Below, in pieces: positions 1 through 9,982 of a stretch of 64,000 nt of DNA. Location: positions 98,633,925 through 98,697,924 of the forward strand of contig NC_068938.1 of NCBI RefSeq assembly GCF_016801865.2, read 5' to 3'. Each line of letters starts with the position of its first letter. Position 1 is the stretch's first letter. Both the position numbers and the translations under genes were made by a program. Source of the stretch: Culex pipiens pallens (Eukaryota; Arthropoda; Insecta; Diptera; Culicidae). The notes under the pieces are model-generated. The model was not told the DNA's origin and searched no databases. It was given only the letters and a program-made list of their open reading frames with translations.

Positions 1-1490
1 CGCAGAGTGTCCATCGTGGTCCGCTGAAGCTATCTGAAGCTAAACCGATGGTTAATTCACCCATATAGACCCCCGTTGATCCAGCAGATATCCAGGCCAT
101 AACTTCCGGGAGTTCTTGGATGACCCAAAACAATCCAACATGCCACAGGATGTCCATCGTGGTCCACTGAAGCTATCTGAAACTATACCGATGGTTTATT
201 CACCCATATAGACCCCCGTTGATCCGGTAGATATCCAGGCCATGACATCCGGGAGTTCCTGGATGACCCAAAACAATCCAACATGCCGCAGAGTGTTCAT
301 CGTGGTCCGCTGAAGCTACCTGAAGCTATATCGATGGTTAATATAGCCATACAGACCCCCGTTGATCAGGTAGATATTCAGGCCATGACTTCCGGGAGTT
401 CCTGGATGACCTCGTACATTCTAACAGATCGCAGAGAGTCCATCGTGGCTCACTGAAGCTACCTGAAGCTATATCGATGGTGGATACACCGGTACAAACA
501 CCCGTTGAACAGATAGATATCCTGGCCATGACTTCCGGGAGTTCCTGGATGACCCAAAACAATCGAACATGCCGCAGGATGTCCATCGTGGTCCACTGAA
601 GCTATCTGAAGCTATATCGATGGTTAATTCACCCATATAGACCCCCGTTGATCCGGTAGATATCCAGGCCATGACATCCGGGAGTTCCTGGATGACCCAA
701 AACAATCCAACATGCCGCAGAGTGTTCATCGTGGTCCGCTGAAGCTACCTGAAGCTATACCGATGGTTAATATAGCCATACAGACCCCCGTTGATCAGGT
801 AGACATCCATGCCATGACTTCCGGGAGTTCCTGGATGACCCAAAACAATCCAACATGCCGCAGAGTGTCCATCGTGGTCCACTGAAGCTATCTGAAGCTA
901 TACCGATGGTTAATTCACCCATACAGATCCCCGTTGATCCGGTAGATATCCTGGCCATGACTTCCGGGAGTTCCTGGATGACCCAAAACAATCGAACATG
1001 CCACAAGATGTCCATCGTGGTCCACTGAAGCTACCTGAAGCTATATCGATGGTTAATTCACCCATATAGACCCACGTTGATCCGGTAGATATCCTGGCCA
1101 TGACATCCGAGAGTTCCTGGATGACCCAAAACAATCCAACATGCCACAGAATGTCCATCGTGGTCCACTGAAGCTATCTGAAGCTATACCGATGGTTAAT
1201 ATGGGCATACAGATCCCCGTTGATCAGGTATATATCCAGGCCATAACTTCCGGGAGTTCTTGGATGACCTAGTACATTCTAACAGATCACAAGGTAACCA
1301 TCGTAGGTCACGGAAGCTACCTGCAATTATTACGATGGTGGATACACTGGTACAGACCCTTGTTGAACAGGTAGATAATCAGTTCATTACTTCCGGAAGT
1401 TCTTGGATAACCCAGAACATCCCAACCTGCTGTAGAATATACAGCGCAGGTCACTGTAGCTATTTGAATAACCCGGAATTACATTATTAT
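1..1490. repeat. 143-bp satellite array (about 10 units, cut by window start)
   Basis: The phrase GTTGATC recurs at about 75, 218, 361, 504 and 647, exactly 143 bp apart, and the pattern continues to about 1490. Each unit carries TCCGGGAGTTCCTGGATGAC, a CATCGTGG block and a doubled CTGAAGCTA. Two sub-variants alternate (CACCCATATAGA versus ATAGCCATACAGA upstream of the GTTGATC block), which suggests a partial higher-order pattern. The last one or two units (after about 1260) are clearly more diverged, as expected at an array edge. Because 143 is not a multiple of three, the 80-codon frames on the minus strand are by-products and not genes. The array continues left of the window. Confidence 0.95.
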
Positions 1491-1534
1491 TATTAAAAAA
1501 ATATAATACTTTATAAAACTAAAAAATACTGAAA

Positions 1535-1673
1535 ACTCTTTTTGCGCGAGCAATTCAAAATAGCGCGAACTTTTTTTACGCGAAAAATTCAAAATAACGC
1601 GAACTTTTTTTACGCGATTTTTTTTTACGCGAGAACCAAAATTCGCGTAAAAAGAGGTTTGACTGTAATAAGT
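1535..1673. repeat. GCGCGAA/ACGCGAA short tandem repeat with a possible DNA-transposon end
   Basis: About three copies of a 35-bp unit (GCGCGAAC, T-run, ACGCGA, AATTCAAAATA) run rightward and end in CGCGTAAAAAGAGGTTTGACTGTA. The last 20 bases, read on the minus strand (TACAGTCAAACCTC), resemble termini of pogo/Tc1-like elements that duplicate TA. No matching left end is visible, so this is probably a truncated element. The superfamily call is from family knowledge only. Confidence 0.45.
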
Positions 1674-3098
1674 ATTGCAATATTATTACTTCATTTTGCA
1701 TGATGCAGGTGCCTCCAGATTTTTTTGCAATGGCTCGAATAATTTGAAAAAAAAAATCATGATGATGATACTTTCATGCTAAATGAATGATTCATCCCCT
1801 AGAGTACAGTCTACCCAATTATTGGCAACAAAGTTTGATTATTTTTACAATCAGATTTTTGCAGGATTGGGTCCGTAAGTTTGACAATTTTGGTATAAGA
1901 AGACAACAACTTCCTTGGTTGCTGTGCACCCTTAAGGGTCATTTTTAAGATCAACACTAAAGAATAAGACAGTGACAATATTTTTTTTTTATTCAATTAT
2001 CCGAAGTGAAATTTTTAAAAAGCTTTCGGAAGTCTGAACTGCATTTTTGATTTTTTCATCCTAAATTCACATTTTATTAACAATTTGTATTTACGATACC
2101 AAAAGATGCTTTTTTTCATGTTTGTTTTGCATGTTTTGGAAAATCAACTTTTGAAAAAAAGTCAAACAAAAAATCGGATTTTTTTCCGTGTACTTTTTTT
2201 TCGAAAATGTCTCAAACTACAATTGATTCAGAAATCCCTTCTCATGATATGTTGTTGTTGTTAAATCATTTATTTCTGGCAGCACGAACCTTCTTGGTAA
2301 TTTGCTGCGCTATTCTCATGTTCTAGATTTCGAATATTCTCATGCCCATTTTTTAGGATAATCAAGCCCGCAAATTTAAAACAAAAACTGACGATGCGAA
2401 ATGCCTTCTTTTGAGTAGGGAAGGCATGAACAAAGCTTTGATTTTAACCCTCTATTTTCAATTTTTTACTTGTTTTTCACATTTTCTGCTATAAAAAACA
2501 CCATTATTATTTAATTTTTAAAAAATGCGTAGAGTTATAGTCTGGGACATTACTAAAATTACTGCATACTTAGTTTTACTTAAAATATACGATATGTTAG
2601 TAAAAATTACAATTTTTAAAACATTGGAAAAGTCACATAAAACAAGTCATACTTCCAACCCTTAATTTTTCTAAAATTTAAAGAATTCCTCTTTCCAATG
2701 CTTTTTAAAGATCTAAAATTGGTTGAAAATTAGATTTTTGGCGATTTTCAGATCGAAGTCCGTCTAAAGGCGGGGTAAGGTTGTAGAGGGTTAAAAGTAT
2801 ATAGGAAAGCCGATTTGTGAAAACACAGAAGATCATTTAGCATTTTCCGTTCAAACAACAATTATTTTTTTCCTTTGGGAGAAAACACGTTATTTGCTTT
2901 GAAATCACATTTTCCCTATGCCCCTGCATCAGCATACGTAAACTCTTTGGAACTGTGTAGGTACCCCTGATAGTCCGATTTGCACAAGACCGCAAAGATA
3001 ATGCCATTCCAAGCAGTAACTAGCAAAAGTGTTACTGTTTGATCTTTCCATCTTTATCTGCAAGCCCCGTCCTGGTGAGTTTGCCTACATTTCCATAA
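1674..3098. other. AT-rich unique-looking DNA, no feature seen
   Basis: The stretch is AT-rich with many short A and T runs. The only frames are short and start in homopolymer runs. No splice-framed exon, tRNA-like sequence or long inverted repeat was found. Confidence 0.6.
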
Positions 3099-4433
3099 TT
3101 AATGACCTTCTTTACCAATCAGAACGGAAATCTTTGCATAAAATTGTGCAGGGACTTTGTGTCCTCTGAGTTGGCCAAGTGGATTTGCCAAGAAGTTGAG
3201 CAAACACACACAAGAACACATTTGCTCGAAGCATCTTCCTCTCTCGAGGGGGAATTTTGATGGCTTTTTGATATGGTCCTTTGGGTAGATATACCGAAGA
3301 GTCCGAAGATTACATCCAAGCCTCATTGTGATGGGTTTGATTTGTTTATTAATGACAGACTTCAGAGACGATATGTGATGTATTTCTTGGAAAACTGCTC
3401 GAGCAAATCTTCTGCTCGTACATCCATCTCAGGGTGATCTCGGAATCGATGAGCACATCGTTCACGTAATGAATACATACGTTATTTGCCATCTTCATCA
3501 ACGTTATAATGCCACAGATGAATGGATGACTTGTTTCTCCGGGCCTGACTTCGGACAGTCACAGAAGTCGAGACCCGTTCGTCGTCGTCGTCATCCCACA
3601 TGGCTCTCTGTTGTACTGAATGAAAATGTTACAACATTCCGAGCACATTTCTTCGTCCCAACCCCATTGCATCGTCCTGTCGGAACTGATTCGATGCCGA
3701 GCTCGGTTGAAGCTCGACGTCTTCCGGTTGAACGATTTCTGCAGCTTTCGGAGAATGTCACTTGGTATGATATTGTTAGTGGTATGACGTCTAAGGGAAA
3801 AAGTTGAAGAAGTTCATGGGGGAAGAAGCAGAGCTTCCTCAACCGGAAAGCACTATATTATATAAGGACACAGTAAGAGGTTGCTGTCAGGCCAGGGTAT
3901 GAATTTCTGACCCAGCATATTTTCTATTTATCCCTTCAACCCCGGAAAAGTCATCACCGTAAGGCACCTCGTCCCACAGCCAGTAAGTGAAAGGTCAACT
4001 GACAACGTTTGAAATATGTCTAGACAAATAAAACTAATTTCGAGTTTGCAGGATGAAGCTGGGAGAGGGTTTTTGGAAATCGAGTGCAGATTTGCATCTC
4101 AGATCTCAAGGTTTGCATGCAGGGGTAAGGGATGGGAATAAAACATGTCAGGCACTAATTGAAAATTTACCCAAATGGATGACCGGATGGGAGAGAGGAC
4201 ACCCAGGATCATGTTACGCAAATTGGAACCGAGCACGTTTGTTATGGGTGAGGGTCAAGAGTCATTCAAAAGTAATCCTTGCTGCATTTGCACTGACGTA
4301 TTGTTATGAGTTGAGTTGGAAAATGAAGCTAGTCAATTGATTTATTTCTGTGAAATGGAACATCATAGTGATGCTGCAACAATTGAGATACACAAAAAAA
4401 TAGTTGCAATAATATTTCACCATCATTGTGTAA
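3099..4433. other. Higher-complexity unassigned DNA with one 112-codon frame
   Basis: This part is less AT-rich than its neighbours. A plus-strand frame at 3469-3807 encodes 112 residues, including an RRRR run from a CGTCGTCGT microsatellite. A minus-strand frame overlaps the same bases. I recognise no domain, signal peptide or splice context, and both frames are likely to be chance. Confidence 0.4.
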
Positions 4434-4725
4434 TCAGTGGTGTTGTGGAAAGCGTGGTTGCCTCTGACCCCAGTCGGATTGGGTTCAATTCCGGTGGCTT
4501 TTTCGATAAGAGATTTGTCTGATCACGCCTTCCATCGGAAGGGAAAGTAAATGTTGGCCCCAGTCTAACATATAGGTTAGGTCGTTAACTCAGTCTAGGT
4601 TATCGCCATGTGTTCTGTCTCGGTAGAGTCGCTGGTAGGCAGTTGGACTCACAATCCAAAGGTCGTCAGTTCGAATCCAAGGGTGGATGGAAGCTTAGGA
4701 GTAAAAAGAGGTTTGCAATTGTCTC
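4434..4725 (+). mobile_element. Twin-like SINE with two tRNA-related heads
   Basis: Two RNA-polymerase-III-like heads lie in tandem. The first (about 4436-4505) ends in a B-box-like GGTTCAATTCC. The second (about 4610-4690) contains GGACTCACAATCCAAAGGTC followed by AGTTCGAATCC. Between them is ATTTGTCTGATCACGCCTTCC, also present in the copies near 10670 and 52975. The two-headed layout is the described hallmark of the Twin SINE of Culex pipiens; family assignment is inference from that layout. The 3' end is uncertain (about 4725 after AAAGAGGTTT), and no target duplication could be fixed. Confidence 0.7.
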
Positions 4726-4800
4726 AACAATCAAGCCTTCAAAATTCGGGAAGATTTAAAATCATGTTTAGACCTCTCAAAATATCATCAAAAAGATGAC

Positions 4801-6144
4801 AAATTAGAGCCTCTTCACGAATCAAATCACCCCCAAACACCACGAGTGACACGGCCACCAGTTTTGCATAATTCCATTAACTTCTCCGTGACAATTGTCT
4901 CCAATCTTGCCGTTTCCAAAATCCGAAATCCACATCCTGCCATCAGCTTGATTGCCACCATCATTTGGAATTCATCTCGGGACCGTGGACAGTGCACGCT
5001 AGAGGTTGGTGTTCAATTTTCGCCATCGTTGAATGCAGCCGTGGAGAAGTGGCTCCGGATTCCGACGACGACGACGACGCTGCGACGTGGCAATCTGCAC
5101 CACTTGCCATCCCGAATCGATGTCACGTACTCTGCTGGAGACGCTGCTGCTGCGAGCTGGTTTCCGGGAAAAACTGAAAAACTTCACACGCGGGGCCCCG
5201 ACCACAGCAGCAGAAACACTTTTCCCACGCCCGGACGTGGCCGGCAAGTTGAAGTGGTGGCACTTTTGCTGAGTTTTCTTTTCGAGTGTGAAGAAGATTG
5301 TTTTGGGAAGTAGTGGACGTTGAGCTTTAAGTAGTTGGACGGAAGGTCTTTCATTGTTCAAGTTTTTCTAAAAAAAATCATGGAATTGGAATTCTTGTCT
5401 GAAGATTAGGACAAAAAACAAACATTGACATCAAATTTAGTCCCCAAGCTCACTGAAACCCAGTGTTTGAATAATTAATCAGCTTTATTTTCCACCTGCT
5501 CGACCTCATGCTCACTTTCGTGGCCCAACCGTCCGACACCACTTGACTCTATGATTAATTCTGTCTGTGATAACCAAATCAATTCCAAACCCCTGAAAGA
5601 ATCCCTCGCCGTCGTCATGATTCTGAACCACTTCAAAGTTCACGAACCCTGATGGGACTTTTACCTTCCCTTCTCCCTTTTTTTCGGGCCACGTGTGACC
5701 CAACACGAAACAAATTACACCCCGAAAAGGAACGACCCCAGGAAATGCCGACAACTGCTGCCACTAGTACAACACACTCTATATTAATGAGGAACCTGTC
5801 CCACCAGGTTCTGTGCCTTGGTGTTGGAACCTTTCCGGAACATGATTTACCTCACGAGAGAGAAAAAATAAAAATAAAAAGAAGAAAAAAAGGTCTACAA
5901 ACAAAACACACTCCGCCAGTGATGACGACACCTGCAGGTTGACACGGAGTGACGACATGGTTGCGGCCCGTGGCTGAAGGACCGCGGTGACACACTCAGG
6001 GAAGGGCTACTTGGCCACGTTTCTGAGGGAATTGTGCAAAAGGTTAGCACCGGAGGGTAGTACCAGGAAAGGGTTGTGTTTTGGGTAGGTTCGTTGCGTA
6101 TAACAACTTTGTGAGTATGTTAAAAAAATCGTACATCAACAGTA
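4801..6144. other. Unassigned DNA with chance frames
   Basis: A 155-codon plus frame (4846-5313) and a 120-codon minus frame overlap each other through a GACGACGACGACG microsatellite at about 5063. Neither has a recognisable domain, and the residues are low complexity (Thr and Arg runs). A 96-codon frame at 5652-5942 ends in Lys-rich low complexity. I consider none of these a gene. Confidence 0.5.
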
Positions 6145-6945
6145 GTGTGAGCATCTCTCAGATTTCGGTCATTCGATTTTTTTTTGTATTTTTTAATCCG
6201 ACTGAAACTTTTTTGGTGCCTTCGGTATGCCCAAAAAAGCCATTTTGCATCATAAGTTTGTCCATATAATTTTCCATACAAATTTGGCAGCTGTCCATGA
6301 AAAAATGATGTATGAAAATTCAAAAATCTGTATCTTTTGATGGAATTTTTTGATCGATTTGGTGTCTTCGGCAAAGTTATAGGTATGGATATGGACTACA
6401 CTGAAAAAAAAATGATACACGCAAAATAATTTTTTTGTGGATTTTTTATTTAACTTTTTGTCACTTAAATTTGATTTGCAAAAAAAACACTATTTTTTTA
6501 TTTTTTGATGTTTTAGAGGACATAAAATGCCAACTTTTCAGAAATTCCCAGGTTGTGCAAAAAATCATTCACCGAGTAATGATTTTTTGAATAAATACTA
6601 GTTTTTTTCAAAAAATCGAAATATTGGTCGCATAAACTTTTCAACTACATACGATGTAAAATCAAATTTGCAATCAAAAAGTACTTTAGTGAAATTTTGA
6701 TAAAGTGCTCCATTTTTATGTTAAAGCCATTTTTAGGTAATTTTGTTTAAAAAAGTCGCAGTTTTTATTTTTTTTAATTAGTGCACATGTTTGCCCACTT
6801 TTGAAAAAAAAGATTTTTGAAAAGCTGTGAAAATTCTCTATATTTTGCACTTTTGAACTTTGTTCAAACGACCCTTAGTTGCTGATATATTGCCTTGCAA
6901 GTGTTTAAAAACAGGAAAATTGATGTTTTCTAAATCTCACCCAAA

Positions 6946-7253
6946 CAACCCACCGTTTTCTAATGTCGATATCTCAGCAACAAATGGTCCGAATTACAAT
7001 GTTAAAATATGAAACATTCGTGAAATTTTCCGATCTATTCGAAATTTTTTTTTAAACCAAGACTTACATTTTAAAAGGGCGTAATATTGAATATTTAGCC
7101 CTTTTGAAATGTTAGTCTTGATTTAAAAATATTGAAAATATTTTTTTTCGAAAAGATCGTAACATTTCACGAATGTTCCATATTCTAACATTGTAAATCG
7201 GACCATTAGTTGCTGAGATATCGACGCTAGAAAATAGTGGGTTGTTTGGGTGA
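6946..7253. repeat. Central palindrome of element A
   Basis: CACCCAAACAACCCACC at about 6948 is mirrored by the GGGTTGTTTGGGTGA end at about 7240. ATGTCGATATCTCAGCAAC is mirrored by GTTGCTGAGATATCGAC, and TTTTAAAAGGGCGTAATATTG by a matching block. The fold centre is near 7099. Half of this palindrome recurs at about 18903-19080 in copy 2, so it is part of the family and not a private insertion. Confidence 0.75.
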
Positions 7254-8200
7254 TACCGTAAACTGGGGTCAATCGGGACACATGGGGCGAATTGGGACAG
7301 CAGTTTTAACCATGTTGGAGCACAATATTTTGATTTTTCTGGTTGGTTTCGGTTAGAACAGACTCAGGCCAACAAAATGTGTACATTAGAGTGTAACAAA
7401 AATGACTTTTTGGCGGGCATTCAAGGGTTTGTTCCGGTGGGCATACTAAGCTCAAATCCAAAATATGAGCTTGATTGGACGTAACAGGAGCTGGCGCTCC
7501 GCCTTTCAATTTTAAATGGGATTTAACCCGTAGAAAAAGATTTTTTCAAAAATGTCACTTTTTGAGGCATTTTGGCCACCAATGCGTTTACCAAAAACAT
7601 CACTGGCGTGTAGGCCAGATCCTTGCGCATCTTTTGGTATATATAAAATTGACATTTGGAGCACCCTGGAGCTCGGTACAGGCCTCAAAGTTTGGCATTT
7701 TTTCAAAAAATCGGTCCCGGCAAAAAAGATATGCGTCGCGCCTCGCGACGCCCTAGACGCCATTTGATTTTGCCGGGGCCGATTTTTCGAAAAAAATGCC
7801 AAACTTTGAAGGCCTGTACCGAGCTCCAGGGTGCTCTAAATGTCAATTTTATATATACCAAAAGATGCGCAAGGATCTAGCCTACACGCCAGTGATGTTT
7901 TTGGTAAACGCATTGGTGTCCAAAATGCCTCAAAAAGTGACATTTTTGAAAAAATCTTTTTTTACGGGTTAAATCCCATTTAAAATTGAAGGGCGGAGCG
8001 CCAGCTCCTGTTACGTCCAAACAAGCTCATATTTTGAATTTGAGCTGTATGCCCACCGGAACAAACCCTTGAATGCCTGCCAAAAAGTCATTTTTGTTAC
8101 ATCCTAGTGTACATCAATTTCCATATTTAAAAGCTATAAGTGCTCTAAAAACTGCTGTCCCTATTCAAACTGAAGTCCCGATTCGCCCCAGATTACGGTA
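7254..8200. mobile_element. TA-target MITE B, copy 1, split by hairpin element C
   Basis: The ends read TACCGTAAACTGGGGTCAAT and the inverse GCCCCAGATTACGGTA. A sister copy without the inner insertion lies at 62540-62732 and shows the same ends plus the shared phrases GGGACAGCAGTTT and CAACATGGTTAAAACTGC. Removing the element restores GGGTGATACTTGG, which matches the sister A sequence at 18890-18910, so the target duplication is TA. Without C the element is about 219 bp. TA duplication and CCGTAA ends suit Tc1/mariner-type MITEs. No coding capacity. Confidence 0.85.
7387..8106. mobile_element. hAT-like hairpin element C with 8-bp target duplication
   Basis: The element starts TAGAGTGTAACAAAAATGAC and ends with the inverse of TAGGATGTAACAAAAATGAC. 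The flanks are identical 8-mers GTGTACAT at 7379-7386 and 8107-8114. The two arms of about 355 bp are near-complete inverted copies that meet at TCGCGA (7743-7748), so the whole 720 bp can fold on itself. TIRs of TAGAG form with 8-bp duplications are typical of hAT transposons, and the duplication has TA at positions 4-5, as described for the Buster group. The uninterrupted site is seen at 62596-62605. The short frames in both arms are mirror images and not genes. Confidence 0.92.
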
Positions 8201-8921
8201 CTTGGAAAACATCAATTTTCATGATTTTAAACCTATGCATGGCAATATCTCAGCAACTAAGGGATGTATCAACAAAGTTCAAAATCGCAAAATATAGAGA
8301 ACTTTCTCAGCTTTTCAAAAATATTTTTTCAAAGGTGTGCAAACATGTGCACTCATTTAAAATAATGAAAAACTGTGACTATTTGGTTGATTGGTTGAAA
8401 AAAAATTGCGATCAATATTTCGATTTTTTGAAAAAATTGTATTGATATTGATATACAATTGATATATATTGAAAAAAACTCATAACTCGGTCAAAGATTT
8501 TTTGCACAACCTGAAATTTTCTGAAAAGTTGCCATTTTATGTCCTCTAAAACATATCAAAGAAAAAAAAATAGTGTTTTTTTGCTAATCAAGTTTTAGTG
8601 ACAAAAAGTGAAATTTAAAATCACCAAAAAAAATTTTACCGTGTATCATTTTTTTTCAGTTTAGTCCATATCCATACCTACAACTTTGCCGAAGACACCA
8701 AATCGATCAAAAAATTCCTTCAAATGATACAGATTTTTGAATTTTCACATATCATTTTTGTATGGACAGCTGCCAAATTTGTTTGGAAAATTATATGGAC
8801 AAACTAATGATGCAGAATTGCTTCTTTGGGCATACCGAAGGCTGTAAAAATGTTTCAGTCGGATTAAAAAATACAAAAATTAAAATTCTTAAAAAAAGAC
8901 CGATTTCGTAGAGAATTGCTC

Positions 8922-9400
8922 TTATCTGTTTGATTTTTTTTGCTGGCATCTCCAGTGAATTAATTTTGCCTGATAAATTGGCATTTTTTAAACAAATGTT
9001 CATATGACACCATATTCTTTTTTAAGTCACATATTTAAACGATTCTTGATCTACGCAACTTTTTTAAAGTCAATACTTAAAATGAGAATGTCCATGACTT
9101 AAATTGAGAATATGACATAAATTAAGAATCTTTGGTATTTCGTAATTTGTCGGAGATTTTTTTAAATTTATCAAATGTATTTTGTTTAGTTATGATATTA
9201 ACATATTTTAGCATGGTTTCGGAACACCTGGGATGTTCTAGTCCATCCGAAACATCCGGGATTTTTTTGCAAAAGGCTTACCAAAGAAACAAATCGAAAC
9301 TTAAAGATTTCGACAAAGGATCCTACCCAGACTGCTTCAATGAGTGTGATTGCCTACAGTGCATTGTTGTAACAACTGGGTCATCCAAGAACTGCTTGGA
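8922..9400. other. AT-rich DNA with traces of the window-start satellite
   Basis: No gene is seen. At 9370-9400 the minus strand reads AGTTCTTGGATGACCCAG, which is close to the unit of the 143-bp satellite at 1-1490. CCTGGGATGTTCTAGTCCAT near 9228 is also similar to it. These may be decayed single satellite units. Confidence 0.35.
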
Positions 9401-9643
9401 GTCAAGACTGGTGGGTCTACCGACGTAACAAGCTAGAGGTGGACGGATTTTGACCCCGGGACATTCCCGCATTGCTTCAGTGAGTATGGTAGACTAGTTT
9501 GCTGATGTGTTGGGATCCGTGGGTCTACCGCCGTAACAAGCAAGAAGTAGTCTACCATACTGTCTGAAGCTATGCGGGTATGTCCCGGGGTCGAAAACCG
9601 TCAACCTCTTGCTTGTTACGGCGGTAGACCCACTGGTCTTGAC
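9401..9643. repeat. Inverted-repeat element, GTCAAGACTGGTGGGTCTAC ends
   Basis: GTCAAGACTGGTGGGTCTAC at 9401 is the inverse of GTAGACCCACTGGTCTTGAC ending at 9643. The arms of about 95 bp continue inward through GACCCCGGGACAT/ATGTCCCGGGGTC and AGTATGGTAGACT/AGTCTACCATACT. The spacer holds a third partial copy (GGGTCTACCGCCGTAACAAGCAAGAAG). No target duplication is evident. It is probably a small foldback MITE. Confidence 0.75.
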
Positions 9644-9982
9644 TAATGTAATGTTACTAATGTAATATGGTTGTTTTGAAAAAACTAAAATTGTCCAAAT
9701 TTAGTGAGCACAGCAACTTTTTAGTTCCTTTTGGGGTCCTAAACAATTCCCTAAAGTTGCTAACGATTTCTTCAGTCACTTTGCGCAAAGCGAATCAGTT
9801 TTGTATGGGAATTAGTATGGGATTTTTTTTTTATTTTGATATTTAAAAAATCCACGTTTCCCGTTATAATCACACCGAATTCATATTCAGTTGCTCCGGA
9901 ATGTGCTCTACAACTTTCCCGAAGAGAATATGGTGCTACCTTGCTCCTAAACAAAGTTCAAAACTCGTCTAAAACGCGTTTT

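Larger units (their letters stand above)
6145..8921. mobile_element. Palindromic element A, copy 1, with two nested insertions
   Basis: The left arm (about 6145-6945) and right arm (about 8201-8921) are inverted copies. For example TTTTTTAATCCGACTGAAAC near 6193 matches the complement of GTTTCAGTCGGATTAAAAAA near 8852, and GTGTCTTCGGCAAAGTT near 6361 matches AACTTTGCCGAAGACAC near 8683. The outer ends read GCATCTCTCAGATTTCGG and GAGAATTGC, close to GCAATTCTCTGAGATTTCGG in copy 2 at 18124. The centre is occupied by a smaller palindrome (6946-7253) and by element B. No coding frame is present. This is a non-autonomous foldback-type element of unknown superfamily. Confidence 0.8.

Noticed and set aside
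338..1158. Repeated 82-86 codon minus-strand frames that look like a protein family
   Set aside because: They are successive readings of a 143-bp satellite unit; the unit length is not a multiple of three, so the frame cannot continue.
3469..3807. 112-codon plus-strand gene
   Set aside because: No domain or splice context, an Arg run from a CGT microsatellite, and an overlapping minus-strand frame.
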